This document shows positions 19,624 to 29,426 of a stretch of DNA of 64,000 nucleotides, one piece after another. Numbering within the stretch: position 1 is the stretch's first letter; every line of letters begins with the position of its first letter. The position numbers and the translations under genes are program-made. The notes beneath the pieces were generated by a model, which did not search any database, was not told the origin of the DNA, and worked only from the letters and a program-made list of their open reading frames with translations. This DNA is from Sphaerulina vaccinii. Its lineage: Eukaryota > Ascomycota > Dothideomycetes > Mycosphaerellales > Mycosphaerellaceae. Where the stretch lies: assembly GCA_022570795.1 (NCBI GenBank), contig JAKUDP010000013.1:310001-374000 (forward strand), given 5' to 3'.

Positions 19624-20145
19624 GAGGTAAACTTTAGTCAGAGCTGAGAAGTATTGAAAGACTTTCGGGACTGGAACTCATCAGCAAGAACACATTCTTC
19701 AAGCTTGCAGCACCGCAGAAATTACATCCAGCTGCAAAGCTGAGACATATCTTGTCCTCTTGCGAAATGTCTACTCCGATACGAGCTTCTCCTAGGCGCT
19801 GTCCGATCTGACATTCTCAAAAGGCACACACCACAACCTCATGAGCCTAGAGTCCGCTGTTTAACCAATCCCGCATCAAGCTATTGCTAAGATAGCATGC
19901 AATACTCTTGGCAGTGGCCTGAGCGAAGCAACCTTGTGGCCACGCAAGGGGTCTTGATAGGACGCTTTCCATGAAAAGCATGGGAGTTTCGAGCATGGGT
20001 GGATGAGAATGCATCTGCCGAGCGACAGGTCTCAGCTATCAGGCGATAGATGATCTGATTGCTGATAAGATGGATGACATCACGATCATCTTATCCCGAT
20101 CTCACTCCGCCTATTGGCATTGCTTGATCATACTTGAGCCTCAAG
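19624..20145. promoter_or_regulatory. FTR1 upstream region with clustered GATA sites
   Basis: This 522-bp gap ends at the iron permease start. Within 20045-20095 I see GATAG, TGATAAG (20063-20069) and an inverted CTTATC (20090-20095), about 50-100 bp before the ATG. Fungal iron genes are commonly repressed by SreA-type GATA factors that bind ATCWGATAA-like sites. These are core-only matches, so regulation by such a factor is a plausible inference rather than a demonstration. Confidence 0.45.
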
Positions 20146-21499
20146 ATGGTGAACGTCTTCGCAGTTCCAGGTAAGTACGATGCTTCTCAACCAGACGATG
20201 TTGCTTTACTAACCAGAGCTGCTGTATAGTCTTCTTCATCTGCTTCCGAGAGTCGCTAGAATGTGCCATCATCGTGTCCGTTCTGCTATCGTTTCTTAAA
20301 CGAACGATTGGACCTGATCGAGATGCCATTACCTACAAGAAGCTTGTTCGACAGATCTGGTTTGGCGTCATCTTAGGGGTTGCGATATGTGTCGCAGTGG
20401 GTGCTGGTATGATCGGAGCTTGGTGAGGAAGCTGTAAGAACACCCAACTGATGATCGTTGTGCTGACCGGATGTCTCTTATATCATAGGTATGGGATCGG
20501 TAAGAATCACTTTGCCTCCACAGAAGACATCTGGGAGGGTACCTTCGCACTCCTCGCATCCCTGATCATATCCTTCATGGGTATCGGCCTCCTACGCGTG
20601 TCGAAGATGACCGAGAAATGGAGAGTCAAGATCGCTCTGGTGCTCGATAAGCACCAACAGAAAGCCAACTTGGGTACTAGAAAGCGATTCGATCTATGGT
20701 GCCAGCGGTACATGATGGTCCTGCTACCTCTGGTGACCGTACTCCGTGAAGGCCTCGAAGCGGTGGTCTTCATCGGAGGTGTCGCTCTTGGACTCCCAGC
20801 AACAGCATTCCCTATAGCTGTGCTGAGTGGACTCGGTGCTGGTTCTCTTATTGGATGGCTGATGTACAAGTATGTGTGAGACCACTATGCCTGGAAACGA
20901 TTGCTAACTCGTCGCGCTACACAGGACTGGTAACAACACTCAGTTACAGATCTTCTTGATCATCTCGACTTGCTTCTTGTACCTCATCGCAGCTGGTATG
21001 CTTATCGTCTCGGCATCTTCGTAATCAGAGCTGATCATATGTAGGACTCTTCTCAAAGGCCGTCTGGTTCTTCGAGAACTACGAGTGGTCGAAGTTCGTT
21101 GGCGGCGACGCCTCCGAGACCGGAAGTGGTGCAGGCTCTTACGACATCCGCGAAAGTGTATGGCATGTCAACTGCTGCAATCCGAAGCTCAATGGTGGAG
21201 GCGGATGGGGAGTCTTCAACTCTCTCTTTGGTTGGCAAAACTCTGCCACGTATGGAACAGTATTATCATACAACCTTTACTGGCTGGCTGTGATTGTGGC
21301 TTTCTTGTCGATGGGATACTACGAGAAGTACGGGCACTGGCCTATGATGAAGAAGTCGAAGAGTTCCATGATCAAAGACTCGTCTTCCGGTGGCGGAAAG
21401 TCAGACGACGTTTCTGGCGATGGCATCGTGGACCTGGAGAGCAAGACTGCTGACGACATCTTGCCAACGACTTCGACCACTCGGGAAGTGCGGGTCTGA
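20146..21499 (+). CDS. FTR1: High-affinity plasma membrane iron permease
   Basis: The model is join(20146..20170,20230..20422,20489..20869,20925..20995,21045..21499), 374 aa, five exons with introns of 49-66 bp, all in phase. Both iron-binding REXXE motifs are visible: RESLE (residues 15-19, FFICFRESLECAII) and REGLE (TVLREGLEAVVFIG). The GKNHFASTEDIWEGTFALLASLI segment and the seven-helix pattern match Ftr1. An extracellular Gly-rich loop (GGDASETGSGAGSYDI) precedes the last helix, and the cytosolic tail is Ser/Lys/Asp rich. By family it imports Fe(III) delivered by the multicopper oxidase Fet3. No Fet3-like gene lies in this window, although the two are often paired in fungi. GATA-type sites lie upstream. 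Confidence 0.96.
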
Positions 21500-21627
21500 A
21501 AAATCAAGTAGTGTTGAAGCTCTCCAAGCAGGTTGAGGGAGTGCTGGAAATGGTGAGGAGTAGAGATTCGCTCTGAAGGTTGAGGTGGGATTCAATTACA
21601 AGCATGCTTTTCCATCTTCACTTCCAC

Positions 21628-23267
21628 TCAACCCGCTCGTCGCCTGATTCTGACAATTGTGCTCTCGGATGGCATGGACAGCTCTCCGAACATAAAGAAC
21701 TTCGGTCTCTCTGCAAGAGGCTCAAAATCGTAGTGCGTGAACAAGTGCCCAAGCATCACTTTCAGTGTCTGCACTGCAAAGAACCTTCCCGGACAAGCAT
21801 TCTTCCCCAGACCGAAGGCCAGGAACTTATCGCTGATCTGGACAGCAGAAAGTCGTTGGTGTGTCGTAGTTGGGTCCTCTTCCCTGTCACAGTATCGCAA
21901 AGGATCATATCGGTGTGCATCTTCCATGCCAGTGAAATTAGGATCTCGTTGCATCGCACTTACACTCGAGCTGATATGACAGCCACGAGGTATGTGTAGA
22001 CCTCCTGGTGTGATTACACCACCAGGTGCCACGACTTCTTTGATCGGACCACGAGCGGTCATGGGGTTAAAGCGTAGGGTCTCGCGAATGACAGAGTCCA
22101 TAACGACCATTTCCCGAATCGCAGTAGGATTTTCAGAGAGCTTCGGAAGTAGTGTATCAGATTCTGAATGTACTCTGGCGAGGGCTGAAGCGAAATCTGA
22201 GTACGATAGCATGTCGAAGAGGACAGTACTCAGAGTGATGTATGTGGTGTGCTCGGCGAACAAGTTGAACATGAGAAGCTTTGTAGCAATGTTCATAGGA
22301 TCGAGGTGTCTTGAGTCTGAACCCTTCGCAGCTTCATCGATCAGCCATTGCAGTACATCGTCTGGCTTCTCTGCGAAATCGCTCGTATCTAGGCCAACCT
22401 GTGTCCTGATTTTCTGGATCCGCGTCTTGATCATTGGCAAAGTGTGTCGAGTTGCGCGTTTCTTATAGTGATTGACATACATCGCAAGTAGACGTCCTAT
22501 TACTGGCTTCAGGCCTTCTGGTACGATCGTCCACAAGGTGAGACCAGATATGCCAAAGACCGTTGCCCACTGGTGAGCATCCTCAATGTAGTCCTTGTTG
22601 CGACAAATCGGAAGTCCCAGGAAGATGCGAGTGACCACATGTACAGTCACCTTCTGGACTACCTTGTGTATAGGGACCTCCTGCCACCCGTCACCTGTTG
22701 ACAAGTAGGGTTGTATGGCGTCTTCGAAAGCATGCGAGATCTCATCGATCTGTTCAGGGAGGACCCTAGCCAGGTGCCGAGTCAGGTCCCTTCGGATGAT
22801 GGTGAAGTCGTGTACAGAAGCCAAGGTAGGTCCATGGGCGAGATATTGTAGTCCCATCCCGTCATCTTGGACGGTGCTGCCACTCAAAACGTTCTCCGGC
22901 TTGCTTGCAATCCAGCTGGTGTCCGAAGGTGGTACTACGACTTCAGCACGTTGAAGTGTAGGCAAAACGAACGCTCGACCCTGCTTGCTATACTTCATCA
23001 TGTCATCAGAAAAGCTCATGCATGGAACGAGGAAGCATCACATACTACGTGGTAGCCTTGTTCTATTGGGATACGACCGCCTTCGGCCTCTCGTAGCGCA
23101 GCTCGCAGTCTTGGGAACCATCGCTTGTCTTGTAGACCAACCCATGGCAGTCCGGAAGGCGTTTTGGAGAGCCGTAGAGATAGTAGGGCGAAAAAGCCAG
23201 CAACTGGTATTGCCAATACCAGCGATAGAGCTGAAATGACTTTGAGTATCAATGTAGCAAGTGCCAT
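21628..23267 (-). CDS. Cytochrome P450 monooxygenase
   Basis: The model is complement(join(21628..22992,23046..23267)), 528 aa. A 53-bp intron (GTATGT...CTGATGACATGATGAAG) joins QGYHV to YSKQGRAFVLP. That junction recreates the GYxxYSKxGxxFVLP segment common in the ent-kaurene-oxidase/CYP68-like group of fungal P450s. An N-terminal membrane anchor (LILKVISALSLVLAIPVAGF) is followed by the K-helix ExxR (ETLR), an I-helix oxygen-binding stretch (FAEHTTYIT) and the haem loop FGLGKNACPGR. It should sit on the ER and use a P450 reductase. Substrate is unknown. There is no terpene or polyketide synthase nearby, so membership in a biosynthetic cluster is unsupported. It is convergent with FTR1 (128 bp). 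Confidence 0.94.
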
Positions 23268-23702
23268 TGTTGTGGTGCCTCTGTCATCTATGCATTCATG
23301 AAAAGAGTCTCCATCTTATCTGATGAGCCAAGCCAGAAGGATTCAGGGCAGGCAGGCACCAGTAGTGATCCGAACTGCGCTCCCCGCTTAGGGCTAGCGT
23401 GTCGATGTGGTTACGACTAATTTTCGTCAACACTACTACAGCATCGCTGGACCTCACTCCATGAGTCACATTGTGACTTGGACTTTGAGAACAAGCCCAT
23501 TCACAACATGTCTCATTGCCTCATTGCCTCGGCGCCAAGCTGGGTAGTTTGCACTGAGAAGTAGAGGAACTTTAAGTGTGAAGCCGATACTTTGAATCAT
23601 TCTCCATTGCCACGCGTAAAAGTCTAGGCGTCTTAGCCCTGCTTCGAGCAGCGTAGACAATGCTCAAAGCTGGATAGGCGGCGACAACCATGCTCTTTGC
23701 CG
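23268..23702. other. Gap between P450 and broken fascin-like gene
   Basis: This holds the P450 promoter side. No coding signal was recognised. A short duplicated run (cattgcctcattgcctc) near 23515 is the only irregularity. Confidence 0.35.
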
Positions 23703-24290
23703 CTAGACCTCCTCGAAGACCCAAAGTGTGTCACCATGATGAGCTCTCTGGATTTCTCCTACTGATGTCGTCACAAGCAACATCATATGCTTTAAATAGA
23801 AAGGTGATAGCAACAGATAGCCACCTTCAGGATGTAGTCTAGGTATGAAGCACTCCCATTCATCCAGCTTCATGGCAACACTGTGAATCTTGCCTTGAAG
23901 CTCTTTGCCGTCGTGGCCAAGATAGCGCCTCGATCTCTGATTGAGGAAAGCAGTATAGTTGTTCTTGCAGACACACAGCCAGGAGTTCCACGCGTTAGGT
24001 CCATCTTCGCACGCCTTCAGGCTGAGACTACTGTCACCATCTTTGGAGAGCGTGATTGCCTTTCAAGTGTGCTTGTCGAGAATCATGTATGTCTTATCGT
24101 ACCAGGGAACTTCGTCAAGCGATGTGCCGAAAGCACTTGATGCGTACCCGAAATTCTGAGGTTCAAATGTGAGTCCGGTCTCTGGAGTGAACTGAGTCGA
24201 TGAGGAGGTATCTGAGCTTGCGGCATCTTCTACGACGGGCGTGGGTGCTTCGTCTTTCTCTTGTATCGAATGGTATTGGTAGGACTCCAT
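23703..24290 (-). pseudogene. Fascin/beta-trefoil-like hypothetical gene interrupted by one TGA (24063-24065)
   Basis: Reading from the ATG at 24290 (MESYQYHSIQEKDEAP), the frame runs to TAG at 23703 with one internal TGA after 75 codons (MILDKHT-stop-KAITLSKDG). The 3' half is unmistakably protein: WLCVCKNNYTAFLNQRS, RRYLGHDGKELQGKIHS, WECFIPRLHPEGGYLLL, HHGDTLWVFEEV. This order (W..V..N..., R.LGHD.., W..F..R.HP.GGY.LL, HG.T.WVFE.V) is that of a fascin-like/beta-trefoil family common in ascomycetes and of unknown function. No donor or acceptor lets an intron remove the TGA. The stop lies where relatives usually have Gly or another small residue. I call it a nonsense allele; a sequencing error is also possible. 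The gene sits upstream of the P450 on the same strand. Confidence 0.6.
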
Positions 24291-25878
24291 TGTCTGCAGG
24301 CGAATCGGAAGTGGCCTCTTTTCAGGAAGGCCTGTATTGCGACGTGAGAAGTGTGCGAGCTTGTGTTGAGTGGTCCTCAACGATACTGAGGAGTTCAAGA
24401 AGATGCCAGACTTCAAAGTCGTACGGTACTTTAGCGTGAGCTTAAACATCGCCAGGATTCGATCGTTCTCGTGGCATGCGATCAAACGGCGGAGTTGCTC
24501 CGTGAACACTAGGTAACAAGGCCCTGTCCAGAAACACGATGTCCCGGTGCTCGTGGATTGACGGATAGATCACGGCAGCAGCGCTATGTCGACTTGGTCC
24601 TCTAGCGCAATATAGCGTTTGCGCAATAGCAGAGAGAGTGCGAGTTGACACGCTCTGTGGTATCCAGCAAGTGAGCTTCACTTCTCGCGAACTAGCGCGA
24701 CTCTCAACCACTCACGCGTGCAACATCCAAATGACCCCTCACCAGCAAATGAAGCCGCACCAGACGTCCACGATATTCTGTGCTCTTCCATTGTCCTCAT
24801 GCTGCCGACTTCCGCGATTGGTAATCGTGGTCCAAGCGCGCACAAACATAAAACCCTTCTCTTCCAGCCAGCTTCCACTTCTCTTTCTTCCATACAACAC
24901 TGACTACACACATATTACGCGAAGCAGAACGTAAAAGCCTGTTCTGTGACCCCTCTCGGAGGTTGCTTAATAGCGGCTGACACCCAAAAGGTGACGGAGA
25001 CCGCTGTTGGCTTTCATGCCTCCATGTCTCCCTGCTGCAGTTGTTTGGACTTGTTGGTTCGAGGGCTCCCCTCACCGGCTCTCCTCCGCTGTATGTTCAC
25101 GGTCTCCTTCGCGTCAATCCTTCAGGCCAGTTGTTTTAGACACTTTTTCATCATCCTCGCTGCTTTTCGAAGCAGTGAGCTGGAGAAGAGGCGTTTTTTC
25201 AACTTCGAGCTCGCCATTTCGACGTGCCCACCAACTTCCGTCGAGCGGCCACACTCTCACTCGGGCTCGACTCACGACTCACACATGGCGGCCACGAGAT
25301 GACGATTCACGGCCTCGAGCGCCGAGTTGAGACATCTGCGCCGCGCGCAGACAGCCAAACAACTCGAGCTCGATCCTTCGAACGTGAACACCTCCGAGGC
25401 TGGCTGGTGCATCTCTGATCTCGTCGATGTCTCAATTGCTTGCCTGGGTCGCGATGCTGTGAGCCTGGAGATCGCTGGGGCGCATAGAAGGGGCGATTGT
25501 GGGAGCTGATTTCTCGGCGGTAGCGACGTGTGGTCTGCTTGCATCGGTCATTTCGTGGGCGTGGAGGTCTCGGAAATGGTTGCTTGGATGGGTTAAGACG
25601 CAGGTCCTGTTGTCTGAATGGGCTGAGGCGCCGCCCCATATAGCATCTGTAAGTCCGAACACGCCGCTGTTTGTCCACTCGGCTCCTGTGCGCTCGAGGC
25701 GGACTTCGCCTTAGTAGTCTTTAAATACTGTTGTACAGTTCGGCTGGTACAGGACCGATGTGTGTGGTTGTGCTGAAGGAGCTGTCTGGTACGGCTTGAT
25801 TGGAGCTGACCTGCCCAGTAGGTCGACATCGTGCTCAATCAATTTGCGCTGAGCATTTGCTAACCTCGCTTAGATCTG
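24291..25878. other. 1.6-kb stretch without a supportable gene
   Basis: There are several overlapping open frames on both strands (especially 25220-25840). None has a recognisable domain, signal peptide, good splice structure or amphipathic pattern. It may hold a non-coding transcript or promoter. I see no repeat. Confidence 0.35.
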
Positions 25879-26244
25879 CTAACGAGAGAAGTCTGCTAGC
25901 GGGATGCTGTGGTTGATGGCGCTATACGTTAGCAGCTCGGTTGTCGGGCGCTGTGCGATCTCTCGGATCAGTCGTGCAAGGTCGACAGGAGTGTCACCAG
26001 TGCCGCCGGGATGGGATGACAGCAGACCGACTATCTCTGGGATAAGGTAGTATGCGGACAGGGCGTGCGAGATGGCGCATCTGTTGAGCGTGAAGACTCC
26101 GCCAGAGCGATGTCCCACAACGATAAATATCTCCTGCTGCTCCCGCTTCTTCGCAGAGTCGCGGAGTTGGAAAAAACCAGGAACCGCTGAAGCGGGCTGA
26201 AGAACGAACTCGATATACATCCACTGCGTTACAGAAGCACTCAT
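25879..26244 (-). CDS. Small hypothetical protein
   Basis: This is a 121-aa frame starting MSASVTQWMYIEFVLQPA and ending LADFSR. It is not recognised. Features are mixed hydrophobic and charged residues without a signal peptide (EIFIVVGHRSGGVFTLNRC, then AYYLIPEIVGLLSSHPGG and ARLIREIAQRP). It lies 35 bp downstream of the ketopantoate reductase on the same strand. It could be a real small gene, or an unsupported open frame. The codon pattern (many C/G third positions) slightly favours coding. Confidence 0.35.
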   Translation of the reverse strand: MSASVTQWMYIEFVLQPASAVPGFFQLRDSAKKREQQEIFIVVGHRSGGVFTLNRCAISHALSAYYLIPEIVGLLSSHPGGTGDTPVDLARLIREIAQRPTTELLTYSAINHSIPLADFSR

Positions 26245-26279
26245 CCTATACACAACGTACACAGTCCACCACTTCCAAT

Positions 26280-27773
26280 CTACTCTCGGTTCAAGCCCTC
26301 TCCTCTCCTCCCGCCTTTCTCTGTCGGAACCTCCCCTTCATACTCCCTCTGTGACATGAGTGCCTTCCCGACCACAACCTGCATAATGCCATAGTTGACA
26401 ATCGCCTTGATGTTCATCTCCTCCCCGCGCTTGACGATATACCCATTTATGTATTCAATCTCCGTCTGCGCGCCTCTGCGTACATCTGCCAACATGGAAG
26501 ATATGTTATCTCGCGTCTTATTCGCAACAGAAACGACGAGCGTTTCAAGCCTTTCTGCGGAGAATCTGTTCGGGACATTTGGTATACCTCGCAATTCGGG
26601 TAGGCTTCTGATGATCAAGGACGTCTCAGCGAGGAGGAGACGCATTGTACGCGTGAGTGCGAAGTTGTAGAGTATGCTGCCGTTTCTGTTGTCGAGGAGG
26701 GCTGTGAGTGGGTTCAGCACGCTGTTGACTGCGAGCTTCTCGAGTTGCAGTTGCAACAGTTCCAGAGGGGTGAAGGCAACGCATTGAAGGACAGGAGTTC
26801 TGGTGAGAGTTCGAGTTATGTAGCGTCCGGTTGGGCATAATTCATTGACTGCCGTCTCGTCGAGTTCGCCATTATCGTTTGTGGGTCGAGAGTTTTGTGG
26901 TGATTGTGTGGGCATAGCTGCACCTAGTGCTATAGTGCCGTGTCCGGCGTGGACTACGAAGAAGGGATCTTCTAGAGCCTTTTGTGCGGGAACGTTGACG
27001 CCGTGCGAGACTATGCCTTGGAGATATTGAGGTCGAGTGGCTTCATCTGGGAAAAGTCGTTTGTTGACGTCGTCTATCACTCCCATGCCGTTTTGGAGGA
27101 AGCAGATTGTGGTGTCCTTGGTGATGCGGTGCTTGAGAGCTGCAAGAGCAACAACGGTTCGTATCGTCTTCGTGCACACAATGAGGCTGTGAATCGGCTC
27201 GTCGGACTTCGCATAGTCGCCGAGTTGTGGCCTGCGAGTAGGTGACTGTTCCGCTTGTTCTTCCGCTGCGATGGGCTTAAAGTCAACCTTTTCTTCCTCC
27301 ACTTCCTTCTTCTGTTCTTGCTGCTGATCTGCGACGATCTTTGCGACTTCGTGAGGCTTCATCCCAGTCTGATCTGACAAGCTGTACACATCTGGTCTCC
27401 CTTCCTGCAAGACTGTCCCATACTGCATTCGCGCATCCGGTGCCAGCTCCACGTCGAAGCCTCCTCTTGGAACAGTGAACTCTCCATCTTGTATCGTGAT
27501 GACCTTCTTGCTCTTCTCCCACGCCTGCAACAGCTTATATCGATGCAAGATGAGAGTCACCGGAGGCGGATCCGGGATTCCTCTCAACGAGTGCGCCACC
27601 AGCTTTCCAATACTGCCTGTCCCGACAATGTGTATGCGCCTAGGCACGTTCTTCTGAGCAGCATATTGTCTGTCTGCCGGAGACATGGCCGCTCTCAATG
27701 CTTCCATCGTCTTGCTATCCAGCTTCTCCTCTTCTCCTTCTCCCACCGCAGCATTCTTCGCCTCTGTTGCCAT
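26280..27773 (-). CDS. 2-dehydropantoate 2-reductase (ApbA/PanE family)
   Basis: This is a 497-aa single exon from the first ATG in frame (27773, MATEAKNAAVGEG). The frame is open further upstream but without an ATG. The NAD(P)-binding motif is IHIVGTGSIGKLVAHSL near residue 47. IVCTKTIRTVVAL, FLQNGMGVID and SHGVNV follow, the usual PanE blocks. The C-terminal catalytic domain shows LEKLAVNSVLNPLTALLDNRNG with the active-site Lys/Asn environment and ends in the SSMLADVRRG..EIEYINGYIV motif. By family it reduces ketopantoate to pantoate for vitamin B5 and coenzyme A. Fungal members carry long charged inserts, here a Glu/Gln/Lys-rich loop around residue 160. It is divergent from COQ4 with a 363-bp shared promoter. 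Confidence 0.92.
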   Translation of the reverse strand: MATEAKNAAVGEGEEEKLDSKTMEALRAAMSPADRQYAAQKNVPRRIHIVGTGSIGKLVAHSLRGIPDPPPVTLILHRYKLLQAWEKSKKVITIQDGEFTVPRGGFDVELAPDARMQYGTVLQEGRPDVYSLSDQTGMKPHEVAKIVADQQQEQKKEVEEEKVDFKPIAAEEQAEQSPTRRPQLGDYAKSDEPIHSLIVCTKTIRTVVALAALKHRITKDTTICFLQNGMGVIDDVNKRLFPDEATRPQYLQGIVSHGVNVPAQKALEDPFFVVHAGHGTIALGAAMPTQSPQNSRPTNDNGELDETAVNELCPTGRYITRTLTRTPVLQCVAFTPLELLQLQLEKLAVNSVLNPLTALLDNRNGSILYNFALTRTMRLLLAETSLIIRSLPELRGIPNVPNRFSAERLETLVVSVANKTRDNISSMLADVRRGAQTEIEYINGYIVKRGEEMNIKAIVNYGIMQVVVGKALMSQREYEGEVPTEKGGRRGEGLNRE

Positions 27774-28136
27774 ATTGCGCTTATTACTCCACCACAAGCT
27801 GCTGATATACCGTTGCTGCTGTTGTGCTGTTATGACCACCCGGCCCACTGTGATGCTACCGTTGCTGCATACTTTGTATTGCCGAGGTATTCGACGAGGG
27901 AGATGGTAACAGGACAGGAAAGACAGTTTGGCTGATCTCGTCCTTACCTCACTCCATATGTCTACAGAGTGTGTTGTTGTACACCAGAAAGTGGATGGTG
28001 AAAGTGTTCAACGCGTCACCGAATCAAGAGCCGTTGGAATCCAACGGCTCTTCCGCTCTCCTCCCCTCCGCGCATTCCACTTCACTTCACTTCTTACGCT
28101 TCTTCTGGGACATTAGTCGTCCTGCTTGGGAAGTTG
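27774..28136. promoter_or_regulatory. Divergent promoter, ketopantoate reductase / COQ4
   Basis: A 363-bp shared upstream region. The right end contains runs of CTTCACTT-type pyrimidines as in fungal leaders. No specific site was recognised. Confidence 0.35.
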
Positions 28137-28964
28137 ATGGCATCCTTCTTTCGCCTCCCACCTGCTATAAGAGCACGCACCTTCAGCGTCCTCTCTCGCC
28201 CTTCTCCCAACTATGAAGGCCACGTCCCTCTGAACCTCCCAGAACGAGCTGCCTTAGCAATCGGCTCCGCTTTCGGCTCACTATGGAACCCATACCGTCA
28301 CGACCTCATAGCTAGCTTAGGAGAGGCAACCGCAAAGCCCTACTTCATCTCTCGCCTACGTAAAGCTATGCTTTCACATCCAGACGGTCGAAGGATCCTA
28401 CGCGACAGACCCAGAATCACGAGTAAAACGATAAGTCTGGAGAAGCTACGAACATATCCCGAGAATAGTGTGGGAGGAGCATATGCCGCTTGGCTAGACA
28501 GGGAGGGTGTTACGCCAGATACGAGGGATGATGTGAGGTTCATTGATGATCCGGAAGAGGCGTATGTCATGCAACGGTACAGGGAGACGCATGATTTCAC
28601 ACATGCTATCACGGGTTTACCTGTGATTATTGAGGGAGAGCTTGCGATCAAGGCTTTTGAGTTCACCAATACTTTGTTGCCGATGACGGGGTTGAGTTTG
28701 GCTGCAGTGGTCAGGTTGAAGAAGGCGGAGAGGAAGAGATTCTTCGACATATATCTTCCATGGGCGCTGAGGAATGGACTGAAGGCGGAGGAGGTCATCA
28801 ATGTTTATTGGGAGGAAGAACTTGAAACCGATGTGGAAGTGCTGAGGAGTAAGCTGGGCATCGAGATGCCGCCGGATTTGAGGGACATGAGGAAGGCATT
28901 GAGGGAGGAGAGAAGGAGGGAGAGGGCTGAAAAGGAAAGATTGGGAGCAATCAAGGAGGCTTGA
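28137..28964 (+). CDS. COQ4: Ubiquinone biosynthesis protein COQ4
   Basis: A 275-aa single exon from the first ATG (28137). The N terminus (MASFFRLPPAIRARTFSVLS) is a mitochondrial presequence: Arg, Ser and no acid. HVPLNLPERAALAIGSAFGSL opens the conserved core. The zinc-ligand motif HDFTH (RETHDFTHAITG) is intact. FEFTNTLLPMTGLSL and the C-terminal VINVYWEEELETDVEVLRSKLGI block are standard. COQ4 binds lipids/zinc and acts in the matrix-side CoQ complex, with a role in decarboxylation/hydroxylation of the quinone ring. A highly charged Arg/Glu tail ends the protein. Confidence 0.96.
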   Translation: MASFFRLPPAIRARTFSVLSRPSPNYEGHVPLNLPERAALAIGSAFGSLWNPYRHDLIASLGEATAKPYFISRLRKAMLSHPDGRRILRDRPRITSKTISLEKLRTYPENSVGGAYAAWLDREGVTPDTRDDVRFIDDPEEAYVMQRYRETHDFTHAITGLPVIIEGELAIKAFEFTNTLLPMTGLSLAAVVRLKKAERKRFFDIYLPWALRNGLKAEEVINVYWEEELETDVEVLRSKLGIEMPPDLRDMRKALREERRRERAEKERLGAIKEA

Positions 28965-29426
28965 GGATCGAGAAACGTCTCATGTTGGAACACAATATGG
29001 GAGACTCTGTCTCAATGATTTGCCTCGATATCGCTGGCGTCGCTCAAGCATGTGATCAATGCGAGGACACTGAACGACTTCCACAGCATCTCAGATTGGG
29101 TATGCGGGTGCGCGTTTTGGCAGTATCATTTGCAGCGTTGGGTCGCGTTGCATGATGCATGGCCGTTTGTTTACAAACAACGCGTCGAGTTTCACTTCAG
29201 CACCGGTGAGACTTTTCGCGTATGAGCTGCCGCCTAGAGCTTTCGGAGTTTGCTTCGACAAACTTCTTCTTCTTCTTCAAAGTTGAAGCTCGCAACAGCA
29301 CGACCATCTTCCACCACAATACACGCTGCTTAGAACAACATCACCGCAACCACAACGACTCAGAAGCATATCACAATACTCACAGCCAAAGTATCGCCAC
29401 AGCTCTCACCGGCTTCTCCGTCCACA
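28965..29426. promoter_or_regulatory. Argonaute upstream region
   Basis: This 462-bp gap holds a TTGTTTAC-type forkhead-like core at about 29168-29175 within an imperfect inverted repeat (TTGTTT ac AAACAA). A (TTC)n tract follows at about 29265-29278, then an A/C-rich leader into the ATG at 29427. Functional meaning is not shown. Confidence 0.35.

Noticed and set aside
25040..25090. B-box-like sequence GGTTCGAGGGCTCC suggesting a tRNA
   Set aside because: No matching A box or cloverleaf stems could be formed around it.
25220..25840. Overlapping frames on both strands between the fascin-like and ketopantoate reductase genes
   Set aside because: None shows a domain, signal peptide or splice logic; composition looks like open sequence by GC bias.
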